Shown here in pieces: positions 27,653-39,690 of a stretch of DNA of 64,000 nucleotides. The translations under genes were made by a program, and so were the position numbers. The DNA is from Xiphias gladius (lineage: Eukaryota > Chordata > Actinopteri > Istiophoriformes > Xiphiidae). Under the pieces are notes generated by a model that worked only from the letters and a program-made list of their open reading frames with translations, had not been told where the DNA came from and ran no database searches. The DNA lies in contig NC_053418.1 in assembly GCF_016859285.1 (NCBI RefSeq), positions 9,587,501-9,651,500 on the forward strand, written 5' to 3'. The stretch's first letter is position 1. Every line of letters starts with the position of its first letter.

Positions 27653-29220
27653 CTTCCATCTGCACCCTGAACTTCTTGCACATGAGGATGACTCACTTCG
27701 GTTCCTGTGATTTTTCAGTCGGTGCAGCTTCTGAAACAGATTTGCCAAATATTATTGCTGCTACAAACACAACTATTTCTGTTACTGCAACCATTATCAC
27801 CACTTCTTTATATGTTCTTATTGCAACTGGTACTCATACTGTTAGTACCGTGCACAAGTACTAGTGTTACTGCCATCACTTCTGTCTCTACTTTTACCAT
27901 TAGGCTAATTTCCACTGCCAGATAACCTGTTAGTGAAAAGAAAAATGCTGTTAAGTCCATGTTGGGCTAATTTTTTCTGGGGCAAGGTTACAGTATAGTA
28001 TATATAGTGTAGTATTTTCTGTCAATTTTGTTGAGATTGTTTCATGTAACACAATTTATTGAGGAATAATCACAATTTTTAGGGCTGAAACTAACAATTA
28101 TTTTAATTATTGATGAATCTTTTACTTTTTTGATGAATCATTTAGTTGCTAAAGAAAATAGTAACAAATGCCCTCACAGTTTCCCAAAGCCCAAGGTGAG
28201 GTCTTCAGATTACGTGTTCTGTCCAATTAACAGCAGAAAACCCAACAATATTCAGTTTACTATCACACAAGACGAAGAAAATCATCATTTTCTCACAACT
28301 GAAAACTGAATGTAGTGAATATTTAGTTTTTTTACTGAAAAAAATTAATATGAAACAATCAATCGTTGATCAAAATAGTTGCTGATTATTCTTTCAATCA
28401 ACAAACCGATTAATTGACCCCAGGATCTCTTTATTAATGATATTTAAAGTAAACTTGCAAATTTCGTTTCTATTTAAAACAACAACAATAACAGTAATAA
28501 AGGAAACTACTAGCTAAATTACTTGACCTTTTCTACTGTCGATAATACTGCTGGCACTTCTAGCCAAGTGATACTCAGTGGAACAGTAATAACAGGAATG
28601 CCTGCATTGCTTAAGAAGATAAACAAGGATAAAAAAAAAGGACCGAGTACTTGCCTTATCATGCTCTCTCATTGTTTTATAGCCTGTTGCTGTCACCCAG
28701 TGGCAGGGAGCGTGCCACAGTAACAATAACATTATTATTGGATCTGGATAATCTCAGCCCTGTATTTTGTTCAGGACAAGTTGTCCAGTGTTGGTCCTGT
28801 GCCAGTTGATCTGGCGACACAGACTAGTCCGGCCAAATTCTGCTATTATTACATACAAGCCGCAAGAAAACTGCCTGCTCACCCTTCAAAGTAATCAAAC
28901 ACAAAGAGTTAATATGTTTTTTTTTAAATACAGCTAAATTACATGTATTCCCAGCATTTTGTAAATATATGAAAACCGAAAAAAGATAGAATTCTACGAA
29001 TTGTATTTGATATTTGAATGGTTTCCATGGGAAACGGTAACACATAAGATTAAAAAAAAAAACACAGGCGATAATTTAAAAATAATGTTAAAAATACCTA
29101 ACATCAGTTTATCTGTTTTATATTTATTTCAATTTCAGTTCAGAGACCAACTTATCTTCAAACTACATTTCCCAGGAGCCCACCGGAGGGGGTGGGGTAG
29201 GGTGGGGGGGTGCATGAGTG
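27653..29220. other. Intergenic between izumo1 and myorg
   Basis: Spacer between two divergently transcribed genes, izumo1 on the minus strand and myorg on the plus strand. Apart from the MITE-like copy listed next, I see no gene. Confidence 0.55.
28080..28420. mobile_element. MITE-like repeat ('gggctgaaactaacaatta' family)
   Basis: Begins 'gggctgaaactaacaattat' and ends in 'aaaccgattaattgacc', with an interior 'tttcccaaagcccaaggtga' and 'attcagtttactatcacaca'. This is a common teleost non-coding repeat with terminal 'GGCTGCAACTAACGATTA' inverted repeats. Related to the copy at 31.75 kb. Confidence 0.7.
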
Positions 29221-29223
29221 ACA

Positions 29224-29325
29224 TATAAATGGACGAATCCGCTTCGAGGTCGTTTGGTGTTGGTCGGGACCGTGCAAACTTCGAACCGCTTCGCGGCTGC
29301 GCAGTGGGCTGCTGCGCTCACAGCT
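29224..29325 (+). promoter_or_regulatory. myorg: TATA box and non-coding first exon of myorg
   Basis: TATAAAT at 29224-29230 sits about 100 bp before a clean splice donor (CAGCT|GTAAGT, exon end 29325). That places a start site near 29255 and a first exon of roughly 70 bp with no ATG that could serve myorg. The next acceptor (CTCGCAG, exon start 31226) leads into the exon with the myorg start codon. Exon 1 is inferred from these signals only. Confidence 0.55.
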
Positions 29326-31439
29326 GTAAGTACACATTGACCCCGGGGAGTCAGATGCAGGGGTGAGACAACTCTGTTTTTACAGACACAACGCCGCAAA
29401 GGACAGTTTGAGTGTACGCGTATGTAATTTCTAACCTATTTGTGTGTTGTCGACATAGAAGACATATATGTTGTGAACGCGACCGTTTTGACACCTAATT
29501 CGTGACAACCGGTACAACCGGTTACAGTCAGTGTAATGTCCCGACACAGCGTCAACAGCCTTCTCGACGAGTGCTAGTCTGTTATCGATCAGGAACTGGA
29601 AATGTTTGGTTATTTAGGTTATACTGCATGTCACCTTGACTGTGGTGTGGAAAAATTACACCACAGTATAGATCCGGATGCGCTGTTTGTGTCCACTGTG
29701 ATAATTACCGCAAAGACAGATGAAAGTGCTTTCAGATTTGAATAGTTTTATGTACTTAGCTAAATCAAACGGGACCACAAAAAAAAAAAAAAATTACGTG
29801 TGCCTGTAAGAAAACTCGCATAACCTACAGTGCACAGCCTAAAGTACTGCACTGACCAGAGTGGTCATTTGCTGCTGTGTATGAAAACAGTAAGCACTTT
29901 GCATTGCACGAGTTTGGTCCCAAAAATTAGCTAAATTAAAACGATTTCTGGTCACAGTGGGGACGCTAATTTACGTGGATTTAAAATAATCTGAAGAGTG
30001 CCACATTGCTTTTCATTTCGTACCAAGAATTCAGTATTATGTCCTAAAATAGCCCTATTTACTCCATATCTAGTTATGGATGTTTCAAACGTTGTGTGTC
30101 TGTATTAATAATTGTGTGTATTATGACAGTTTCCTTAGAAACCAGTGAGTGCTTAGATTTGGGATTTGAAAATCAAAGACTCTTGCCATTAAGGCAACTG
30201 ATTTTTTTTTTTTTTTTTTAACACAATAAACCAAGTTAGAACTGATCCAACAAATGAGGATTGAAACGGTGCAGGTCTGGAGGCATAGGATTTTATTCTA
30301 ACGGAGGCTTGAGCAAGCTGATGTAAAGACGGAGACATTTCACGCAGCAGTCTATCAGTGAAGTGTTGGTTTACGTACAGGAACCAGGTTCTAGCAGGGT
30401 GTGCTTTTGCAAGGTTTCCTTCCTTCCCTGCTGCATTGCCACTAACCCTCATCAGAATAAAATAAGCATGTTGAGCGTAATGATACCTGTGGGGAGGATA
30501 AACAGGGTTCTGTTGTGGATGATTGGCCCCGTGCTCTATCTGAAAACTGTAGGCTTGCTGCAGTACGGTTATTTGAGAGCTGTGACTGATAAATATTATT
30601 TACTCATGTCTAAGTCGCTCTTAATTGACAGATATATGTAACTGAACCACGCTGACATGGTGTCTGGACTTTCTCTGATGATAGCCTGGTGTTTCCATTG
30701 GTTCTGTTATTCATTGGTTCAGTGCCTTTGTGGCTACAGAGCCTGGCTACCTGCTATTTACCAGAAATAGCTCCTGCGCTCTCTCTCTCTCTGCTGGACA
30801 CTGCTGCTGCTGCTGCTGAATTATGCTGCAGAACATAAGTACAATTTAATGTATTTAGTACAGTAACATGTAGCTTTATTGGAATACGCTAGTGTGGGGA
30901 TGGTACACATATAGCAGCACTGTTGGCAAATTTGATAGTATAGTAGGAAACAAAGTCTTTAATATTTAATCGTGATAGTATGCAGTATGAACAGAATCTA
31001 GCACTATTTATAAATACAGTTCCTGGAAACTCTCAGTGGTGATAATTAGAACTGGATTGTCAAGCTGGACATTTAGGTTGATCAGTTAATGACATTACAG
31101 GCTGTGTACTGATGATCCGTAGTGGACTATTTCTGGTTCTTGACACTTTTTGACCCATGGTTTTACATGTTGTACCACCTTTCAAACTGAATGTTGACCT
31201 CTCTCTGCCTCTGTCTGTCTCGCAGCTTTGGAAATATTAGCCCTCATTCAGAAATGGGGACGTTGTTGAAGATCGGCAGGTAGACATCAGGTTTTTTTTC
31301 AACTCCACTGCTGCCAGTGTGAAGATCAATTCCAGGCATTTTCACCAACACTGACAGCAAGTTAACTACAGCTGTCCACTCCTGCCACTCCTCCTCCAAA
31401 CCTGTTTCTGTGCACACCTCACTGGCTCAAGTCTTCAAT

Positions 31440-34400
31440 ATGTATCAGATTGTTCCGGTGGCTCCTGGGGAGCAGCAGATGGCCGGGGGAGCTGGATCCT
31501 CGCCACTAAAGAAGAAACTGGCTCAGGAGGGCCGACCCCTGGTGATGGCAGGAATGTTAGGCTGTGTGTTGGTGCTGGCTGCCGTGGTTGCCTGGTGCTA
31601 TTACTCAGCATCTCTCCGTAAAGCTCAGCTGCTGAAGACTGAGTTATTAGACCTCAACAAGGATGGTTTTATCATTCGTAACCAGGCAGGGGCTGTCATC
31701 TTCACTATGACCTTCAGGTGGGTTCAATGTAGGGATCATATTCATTGTTGAATAATCGGCTGGTTATCGTCTTGATTCATCTTTTTGTCCATGAAATGTC
31801 AGAAAATCGTTATGAATGCCCAACACAATTTCCCAGAGACCAAGGTGACATATTCAAACTTCTCATTTTGTTCAAAGATATTAATTTTACAGTAAATTAA
31901 AACAGATAAAAATACTCAGATTTAAGAAACTGGTACCAGAGAATCTTAGGCATTTTTTCTTGGGAAGTGACTTAAAGGATTAATTGATTATCAAAATAGC
32001 TACAATTGACTTATCGCTTCAGCTCTACTAATAAGTAAGCCAGATGTGAGGGAAAGAATCAGGATTATCCTGCTGATGCCTTGGCCATTTCAGAGCAATC
32101 AAAACACAGACTAACCAGGAAAATAAGAACTTCTGTACACTGTAATTCAATCCATTACGTTCCTGTAATAAACATTCCCCTTGTGAAACTAACAGCCTGT
32201 AAATCTTGCGGAACAATAACCCATGTGACATGACATAGATCACTTTTTTTTTTGGCCCCAGCTCAGTTGTTCCCCTTTGCGTGCTGAGCTGTGCTAAAAG
32301 GCTGCCTGTCTGCAATGTGTGGATGGATAATGGAAAGCCAGATGAGACAGACACATGATTACACCCTTAGGGAAGACTGATTTAGTCACATCCTTTATCA
32401 GCTCAGCTTCATATTGACAGAAATAGCTATAGTATAGTCCCTTTCTCTTGCAGAGAAATAGTGTAATTGAATGGAGCATAAAATATTTTATTCTGTTTTC
32501 GTCTTTACAATTGCATTTCTTCTCTGTTGTAGTATTCATATAGTCTCAGACATTTTGGGAAGCTTGATATCTTTTCATCAGTACAAAAAAATGACTTTCA
32601 GATAATAATACTTGCTTGGTTAGTTCTGTGCTTAACCAGTTCCTTTGTATTTTCTTCCCCTCTGTCCACACATCCTCCTAGGTCTGGCACTCTGGATCTG
32701 GACTCCTGCTCTAAGGAGGCAAGTATTCTGAGCTGCGCTCAGTCAGATTCTGGCAAGCTCAACTTCTTTATCCAGACAGTTCGACCAAAGGACACGGTGA
32801 TGTGTTACCGTGTTCGCTGGGAGGAGCTGCAAAATAAGCGCTCAGTGGAGCACACCATGGCCTATAATGATTCTCATTGGTATGGAGGGGCAGAGACAGC
32901 AACACAGTACTGGCCTATCAAGATTCAGGGCGAGGAGGAACCACGGCCTTTCATCACCAGTGATGTCTACTCTAATCGGAACGCTTTTGGGGGAATCCTG
33001 GAACGCTATTGGCTGTCATCGAATGCAACTGCGATCAAGATTAATGACTCCGTACCATTTCATTTGGGCTGGTCAGAGAGGGACAGGACACTGAGGTTCC
33101 AGGCCCGGTACGAGGACTCTCCCTTCAGACCACCAGAGGGACAGCAGGCCTTACCTGAACTCAGCTATAGAGTGTGTGTGGGGTCAGATGTTACATCTAT
33201 TCACAAATACATGGTGAGTATAAACATACTGTGTATTTTGTTTTGACGGTTTTGACGGTGTAGTTAATTTTTTTCTTTTTGTAAGTATCATTTGTTTAAA
33301 CTTAGTGTCCCTAAAGTACCAAATTCACAGTCTGGAGCATTTGCTAGTTGAGATTTCTTGGGGCAGGTGGGAATTGTTGCATTTGCACTTGGTAATGCAC
33401 CAAATGACCACACCAAGAACACATGAAATGTTTGTATTGGTTCTCTTCCAGAAGCATTTTTTGTGCACTACAGAGTAAGTAATCTTCACACTCAAAATTG
33501 GAGTGAAGATGATGGGAAATACCAGAGCCAAGTTGTAGTCTTGGCTGACTCTAATGTTCATCTGATTCATGATGTATCCTTAACCGGTGTAAAAGCAAAA
33601 AATTAATCAATAACAATTCGGATTGATTAATTTTTGTATGTAATTTATCTATGAAAAACACCAAACAGGCTCTGGTTTTAGCTGGAGATTTACCTTGCTC
33701 TGTTTTATAGATTATAATTAGATTATCTTTGGGTTTTGGACTATTAGTCAGACAGACCAATAGTCCAAAAAGATGTAACCATGAACTCCGCTAAACTGTG
33801 ATCAACACAGCGCATCCAAAGCTCACTAATTAACATGTTACACCTTGTTCGTGTAATCTGTGCAAAAATGAAGTGTAAAAACATCAAGTTATGGCTTTAC
33901 GATACAGGGGTTATGTTCTAGACTATTTCTTGGCAGGGAATGGTGACATACTCCAGAGCCAGGCTAGTTGTTTCCTCCCGTTTCCAGTCATAGAACTAGA
34001 AATCATTTCTTTAATTCAAAATAACCAAATACGAAAGTGGAACAAACTTTTTCACTGCATTCTTGAATGATGAAAAACCAAAAACTGTTGATGTGGATAG
34101 CCCCTATAGTAACTCTCTGCTCTGTATGCGTCTATGTTACACAGGTGCGTCGGTATTTCCCAAAGCCTGTCAAGGTCCCATCTGCTGAAGTGTTCAAACA
34201 TCCAGTGTGGTCCACATGGGCTCTCCACAAAACATCTGTAACTCAGGAGAAGCTGCTGCGCTACGCATCTGACATCACCAAGCATGGCTTCACATGCTCC
34301 CATCTGGAGCTGGACGACCGCTACACTGCTGACTATGGAGAGTTTGACTTTGACCCGCAGAAGTTCCCCAATGCCAGCGGTATGTTTGACAAACTCAGAG

Positions 34401-35688
34401 AGGATGGGTTTCAGGTGTCGCTCTGGACACATCCTTTTATCAACTACGACTCCATTAACTTTGGTGTTGCTGTGGAGAAAGGGTTGTTTGTTCGGGAGCC
34501 GAGCGGTGAGCTGCCTGCTCTAGTTCGCTGGTGGAACGGCATCGGAGGAATCTTGGACTTTACCAACCCAGAAGCCCGTGAGTGGTACTCCTTGCATCTG
34601 CGCATGCTCAAAACGCACTATGATGTGATCTCCTTCAAGTTCGATGCAGGGGAGACAAGCTACCTCCCCCACCAGTTTAGCACCCTGGTCCCACTTTCTG
34701 ACCCCTCCACCTTCACCCGCCGCTACACAGAGATGGCCATACCCTTCAGTGAGCGTGCTGAGCTGAGGGTGGGTTACCAAAGTCAGAACATCTCGTGCTT
34801 CTCGAGGATCATCGACAGAGACTCAGTGTGGGGCTACGAGCTTGGCCTCAAGTCCATCATTCCAACTGTTCTGACGATTAGCATTCTGGGCTACCAGTTT
34901 GTATTACCTGATATGATCGGAGGAAATGCCTACCCCAACCGCACTACAGGTAGGGTACTCCATTACAAATGGCCATAGAGTTTTAGAGTCAAAAGTTGGC
35001 TGTGTTGATATTTGGTGTGGTTTTAGTCTACTGTCTAACACCTGCATTGTATTTCAGGTGGTTTAGATGGCAAAAATGGTCTGCCAGACAGAGAGCTGTA
35101 CATCCGATGGTTGGAGCTGTCTGCTTTTATGCCTGCCATGCAGTTCTCTATACCACCGTGGGCCTATGACAATGAAGTGAGAAAAGTTTACAGTATATTA
35201 CTTGTATATAGTTCAGACTTCATTGCGCCCTCCCAGGAAACTGGGAGTATCTTAATTAACCAGCCGTCATACTACACTGTCTGTTAGGAGACATGCGCCA
35301 CTGTGATGCTAACACTGTATCCTTTCGTGTTCATCTGCAGGTGGTAGAGATAGCGCAGAAGTTTACAGAGCTTCACAAGACCCTGGTGGCTCCAAGGGTT
35401 CTCGAACTGGCGGGCGAGGTTCTTGATACTGGAGATCCAATCATAAGGCCCCTTTGGTGGATTGCCAATGACGACGAGGCAGCCTATAAGATCGACTCCC
35501 AGTTTCTGATCGGGGATGACCTGATGGTAGCTCCGGTGTTAGAGCCAGGAAAGCAGGAGAGGGACATCTACCTGCCTGCAGGACGATGGAGAAGCTACAA
35601 GGGGGAGCATTTTGATAAAGGCCCCATTCACCTCACTGACTACCCTGTGGACCTGGATGAGGTAGCTTTCTTTACATGGGTTCACTGA
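31440..35688 (+). CDS. myorg: Myogenesis-regulating glycosidase (GH31 family)
   Basis: Type II membrane glycoside hydrolase of the ER lumen; the human enzyme is an alpha-galactosidase, and its loss causes brain calcification. Coding exons 31440-31717, 32682-33213, 34145-34949, 35058-35176 and 35341-35688 join in phase to 693 residues (human 714). A membrane anchor at about 33-56 ('[14 protein letters not shown]') is followed by the luminal beta-sandwich region and the GH31 barrel. The predicted nucleophile is Asp437 in 'SFKFDAGE' and the acid/base is Asp494 in '[10 protein letters not shown]'. The spacing of 57 residues equals that of the human pair. Other near-identical stretches are '[16 protein letters not shown]', '[10 protein letters not shown]' and '[14 protein letters not shown]'. 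I chose ATG 31440 because it aligns with the human 'MYTFLP' region; a 5' untranslated part starts at 31226. No lesion was seen. Confidence 0.95.
31750..32025. mobile_element. Second MITE-like copy, in a myorg intron
   Basis: 'atgaaatgtcagaaaatcgt', 'aatttcccagagaccaaggtga' and the end 'attgattatcaaaatagcta...cttcagctct' match the same teleost repeat family as the copy at 28.08-28.42 kb. It is inside the intron after the first coding exon and is not coding. Confidence 0.65.
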
Positions 35689-37194
35689 GGATGTTTAAAA
35701 GAGTTAAAGACGCATAAACTCACACACACAAATACGTTATGCACATGTACATTCTTGTGAGCACACATGCCAAAAAATAGCAGGAGGTGTTTGTTTTTCA
35801 AAGGGAAATGACCACTAGGGATCTGTTGCCACAGCAGAGTGTGATTTTGGTAAAGATTAACCTCATGTCTCCTCTGACCTGCTATTTATCTGGACTTCTG
35901 CCTTCAGATTTTAACCGTCCACCCAAAGAATTAGAAAGAATGTTGTGTTCACTTCTGATTCTCTTTTTCCATCCTTAAGATGATCCTCATCCTCATGTGC
36001 CTTCCACAGCCAATATTGAAACCGATCTCAGATTGTATTGTCACCATAGACTTCCACCTAATGGACATCTAGATTACAAATTTTTATTAAAAGCCTGAGT
36101 CCCATAGCTAGACTGGTTTGGGCTTTCGCGTGAGAATTGGATTTATTTCCCTCTGTGTGAATTTTATTTCAGGGTGGATTAAATAAGCTGCGATAAGGGA
36201 ACTGATATGTGTCTTTACTGTGGTTTCAGAGGGTTGGCACTGAACCGGCAATAAATATGCACTCTGAGTTGGACAGATGCAACCCTGCTCAGAGGGCATG
36301 CTTAACCTCATGTCACCTTGGCAACTGCTGTATTTTGATTTTTACATTCTCAACTACCTGTTTAAGCTAACATACATTAATTTGTAATAATGCAAATTAC
36401 AAATGCAAATTATTAATTTGCATTAAGCAACTGTGACAACAAAATGTAACTCATTTTTTAATCTCTTGCTCTTTATATTTATATAGTTTTAGCAACTCTG
36501 TTGATTTGCTTTCTTTTGATTAGAATCATTATTTAAGTGTATATAAAATAATTTAATGTGACTCTGGGTTTAAATTAGGGGCTACTTGTCATCAGACGTG
36601 ATCAACAGACTGTGTATTTGTATCGCAGCATTCCCTGATCTGTAGTACCATTCTGTCATTTGAGTGCCAAAATTGTCGCTTTTTCATCTTTCATCTAAAT
36701 TCACAGCTCAGGGTAGATTTAAAAGAAAACATTTGTTATTTTAGAATTAATTTTGTTGATCTACAGCAAGAAATACATTTATTATACTACTGATACTGGT
36801 TTGTCTTGTAAAACAAGTATTGTTCTCAAAGATGCCATTTTTTAATGTGCCGTCCATGTCTGCCTTGTGACTTTAATTTGCCTTATCAGCTGAACTAAGG
36901 TCTGCCAGCCTTAGCACAGAGAACCAGTGGGGTAATAAAACACCCACTTCAGCACACAGTGATATGCTAGATGCACTGCACCTTTATGTTTTTAAATACT
37001 GTCACTGAACAAGTACATGAGGAGTTTTATTCTAAAATGAGATACTTTATCTGCCATCTGAATGTACTATGTCTGTCTGCTCTTACACAGTTATTGCTGG
37101 CATGAGAGCCAAGCACACTGGTACTTGTTAAGTCATCTATATGCCTTTCTTGAAAATAATTACACTATATAAGATAGAGTCATTGCTGTTTGGC
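35689..37194. other. myorg 3' flank, no further gene
   Basis: 3' untranslated region of myorg followed by AT-rich spacer. No other exon recognised. Confidence 0.55.
36250..36255 (+). terminator. myorg: Candidate myorg polyadenylation signal
   Basis: AATAAA 562 bp after the myorg stop codon, the first canonical hexamer I noticed downstream. Confidence 0.45.
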
Positions 37195-38150
37195 TGCATA
37201 TATAAATATGTGTATGTATATGTATATATACGTGTATATGTGTGTATATGTATATATACGTATATGTGTATATGTGTATATGTATATATACGTGTATATG
37301 TGTGTATATGTGTATATATACGTGTATATGTGTGTATATGTGTATATATACGTGTATATGTGTATATATACGTGTATATGTGTATGTATACGTGTATATG
37401 TGTGTATATACGTGTATATGTGTATGTATACGTGTGTATATACATGTGTATGTATACGTGTGTATATACGTGTATATGTGTATGTATACGTGTGTATATA
37501 CGTGTATATGTGTATGTATACGTGTATGTATATACGTGTATATGTGTATGTATACGTGTATGTATATACGTGTATATGTGTATGTATACGTGTATGTATA
37601 CACGTGTATATGTGTATGTATACGTGTATGTATACGTGTATATGTGTATATACGTGTATGTATACGTGTATGTATACGTGTATGTATACGTGTATATATA
37701 TGTATATATATATGTATATATACGTGTGTATATACGTGTGTATGTATACGTGTGTATACGTGTATATGTGTGTATACGTATGTATACGTGTATATGTGTG
37801 TATACGTGTATATGTGTGTATATACGTGTGTATACGTGTATATACGTGTGTATACGTGTATATATACGTGTGTATATACGTGTATATATGTGTGTATACG
37901 TGTATACGTGTATATATACGTGTATATGTATATATACGTGTATATGTGTGTATATGTGTATATATACGTGTATATGTGTGTATGTATATATATGTTTATA
38001 TACATGTGTGTATGTGTGTGTGTATATATATGTTTATATACATGTGTGTATGTGTGTGTGTATATATATGTTTATATACATGTGTGTATGTGTGTGTGTA
38101 TATATATGTTTATATACGTGTGTGTGTGTCTGGTGTGTGTGTGTGTGTAC
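37195..38150. repeat. Alternating purine-pyrimidine minisatellite (TGTATACG-type)
   Basis: About 950 bp of shuffled units such as 'gtgtatatacgtgtatat' and 'gtatgtatacgtgtat', almost strictly alternating purine and pyrimidine. The last part (37980-38110) is a more regular unit of about 40 bp containing 'tatatatgtttatataca'. Open frames of up to 350 codons on both strands, composed of Tyr/Val/Cys/Ile or Tyr/Thr/His, are not genes: every stop codon contains adjacent purines, so such DNA cannot encode a stop. Confidence 0.95.
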
Positions 38151-39289
38151 ACAAATAAAAAATTGTTATAGGATCAGAGCATCTTTGATATGATATTTTT
38201 CCTTTGATGAAATAGTCTTTTGTTATTTGGTAGTCTTTGTGTTGCTTTCTCGCACTCATGATACCACCAAAACATGGAGCCAAAGTCAGAAATGCTCAAA
38301 GCTTACACACAGCAACTTCGACAGCAACATTGGAATAATATCACTCATATGTCTTTGTGGCAGGCATATAGAGAAACTAGATGAATTATTGTAAGAAAAC
38401 ACCACCGTATTTTCACAATTCTTCTATTTTATAATTAGTACATAAATAGCAAAATGCAAAAGGTCAGATATGTGCCGATAGACATCATTTAATGGGATTT
38501 TCAAGGGTATTTTGTCAAAACACTTAATAAATGTATTGCCCCATATTTTAAAGTTCAAGACATTTGTGGAATCAATGCAGATATTAACATCGTGATAAAA
38601 CAGAGTTTGAAATGCTAAAGGAGAAGTGTTTTTAAGTGAATGAATAATGGTCTTTTGAGTACTTCCTACAGTATGGAGATAGAGAACAAGAAAATGGTCT
38701 TTGCGTTTTCTTTATACATACATTTTACAGTGTGTTTGATGTGAAAAGCTTGTTTGACTTCTAGTATATATTGAACGAAGTTCCAAAGGGGTCAAAGAAA
38801 TGTGTTATCCTGAACATAAGTATGTAATCCTTAAAATGAATTGCAAACATGAAAATCACCAAAATTGAAGTCAGATGTTTTCACATGACATCCCTATGCT
38901 CCATTTCACAGTGATTATTCAATGAACGCATCTGTGTTAAAGCTCCTGCGAAAAAAAACCAGAACAATTTTGGATATCATATTTGACCAACTGTGTAATT
39001 CTCACTTGTAAACCACTATACTTTTGCATTAGCTTGTCTTCAGTTTGTTCACCTATAAAGACTATCTGATTCACAGTGGGCTATACATATGCCACATTGA
39101 CTGATTTACTTTTTTTCCAACTGTATAAAAAAGTGTGGCCTTATGCTGTCTTTTACAAAGGTAGAATGTTTTGGCAGGTCCAAGTACATAACACATTGAG
39201 AGATTTGACAGATTCATCCAGCTTCATCTCTGATACAGAGAGCACCCTGATACGGCATTTTATTTGTCTGAAGATGTGAGAAAGTTTGT
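38151..39289. other. Intergenic, no gene seen
   Basis: AT-rich spacer without recognisable coding content. Confidence 0.5.
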
Positions 39290-39690
39290 TGACCTTTCAG
39301 TGCTTTGCCATTCAACACTTTGCAGTGATAAGTTTAAAAAATAACCGAAATCATTAAACCAGGAAGTCCAAAATCTTAAGGTCTGCTGGTCTGCTACAAT
39401 AATCCTCAGGATCAACAAATAACCATATACTATACATATCGATTTGTTCATGATTGTTCATTATTTATGTCCTGTTTTGTCTCTCATCTTTATAATTGAT
39501 GAGATGTGAAATGCAGAACTGAAGGAATTAAACAATTCAACGGTGGATGATATTTTCATTTATTGAACAAATGTTTATTTGTATAAATTCACAGCTTGTA
39601 CATATTAGAAATTTGTTTATTGCTCCTGAGTTGTTTCAAATTCGGTAAGAAAAAAAGTAAAATATTCTAAACTTCAGCTTTTCCAGAGCT
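39290..39690 (-). repeat. 3' flank of LY6 copy A (duplicated module)
   Basis: 'aaccaggaagtccaaaatctta', 'cctcaggatcaacaa' and 'tttattgaacaaatg' recur in the same order and orientation at 41.99-42.35, 47.09-47.48, 52.06-52.35 and (partly) 54.17-54.34 kb. It is the shared 3' region of the tandem LY6 units and contains the conserved minus-strand polyadenylation hexamer. Confidence 0.75.

Noticed and set aside
37141-38193. Open frames of 280-350 codons on both strands (Tyr/Val/Cys/Ile or His/Thr/Tyr rich)
   Set aside because: They are translations of an alternating purine-pyrimidine minisatellite, which cannot contain stop codons. There is no domain, codon bias or splice context.
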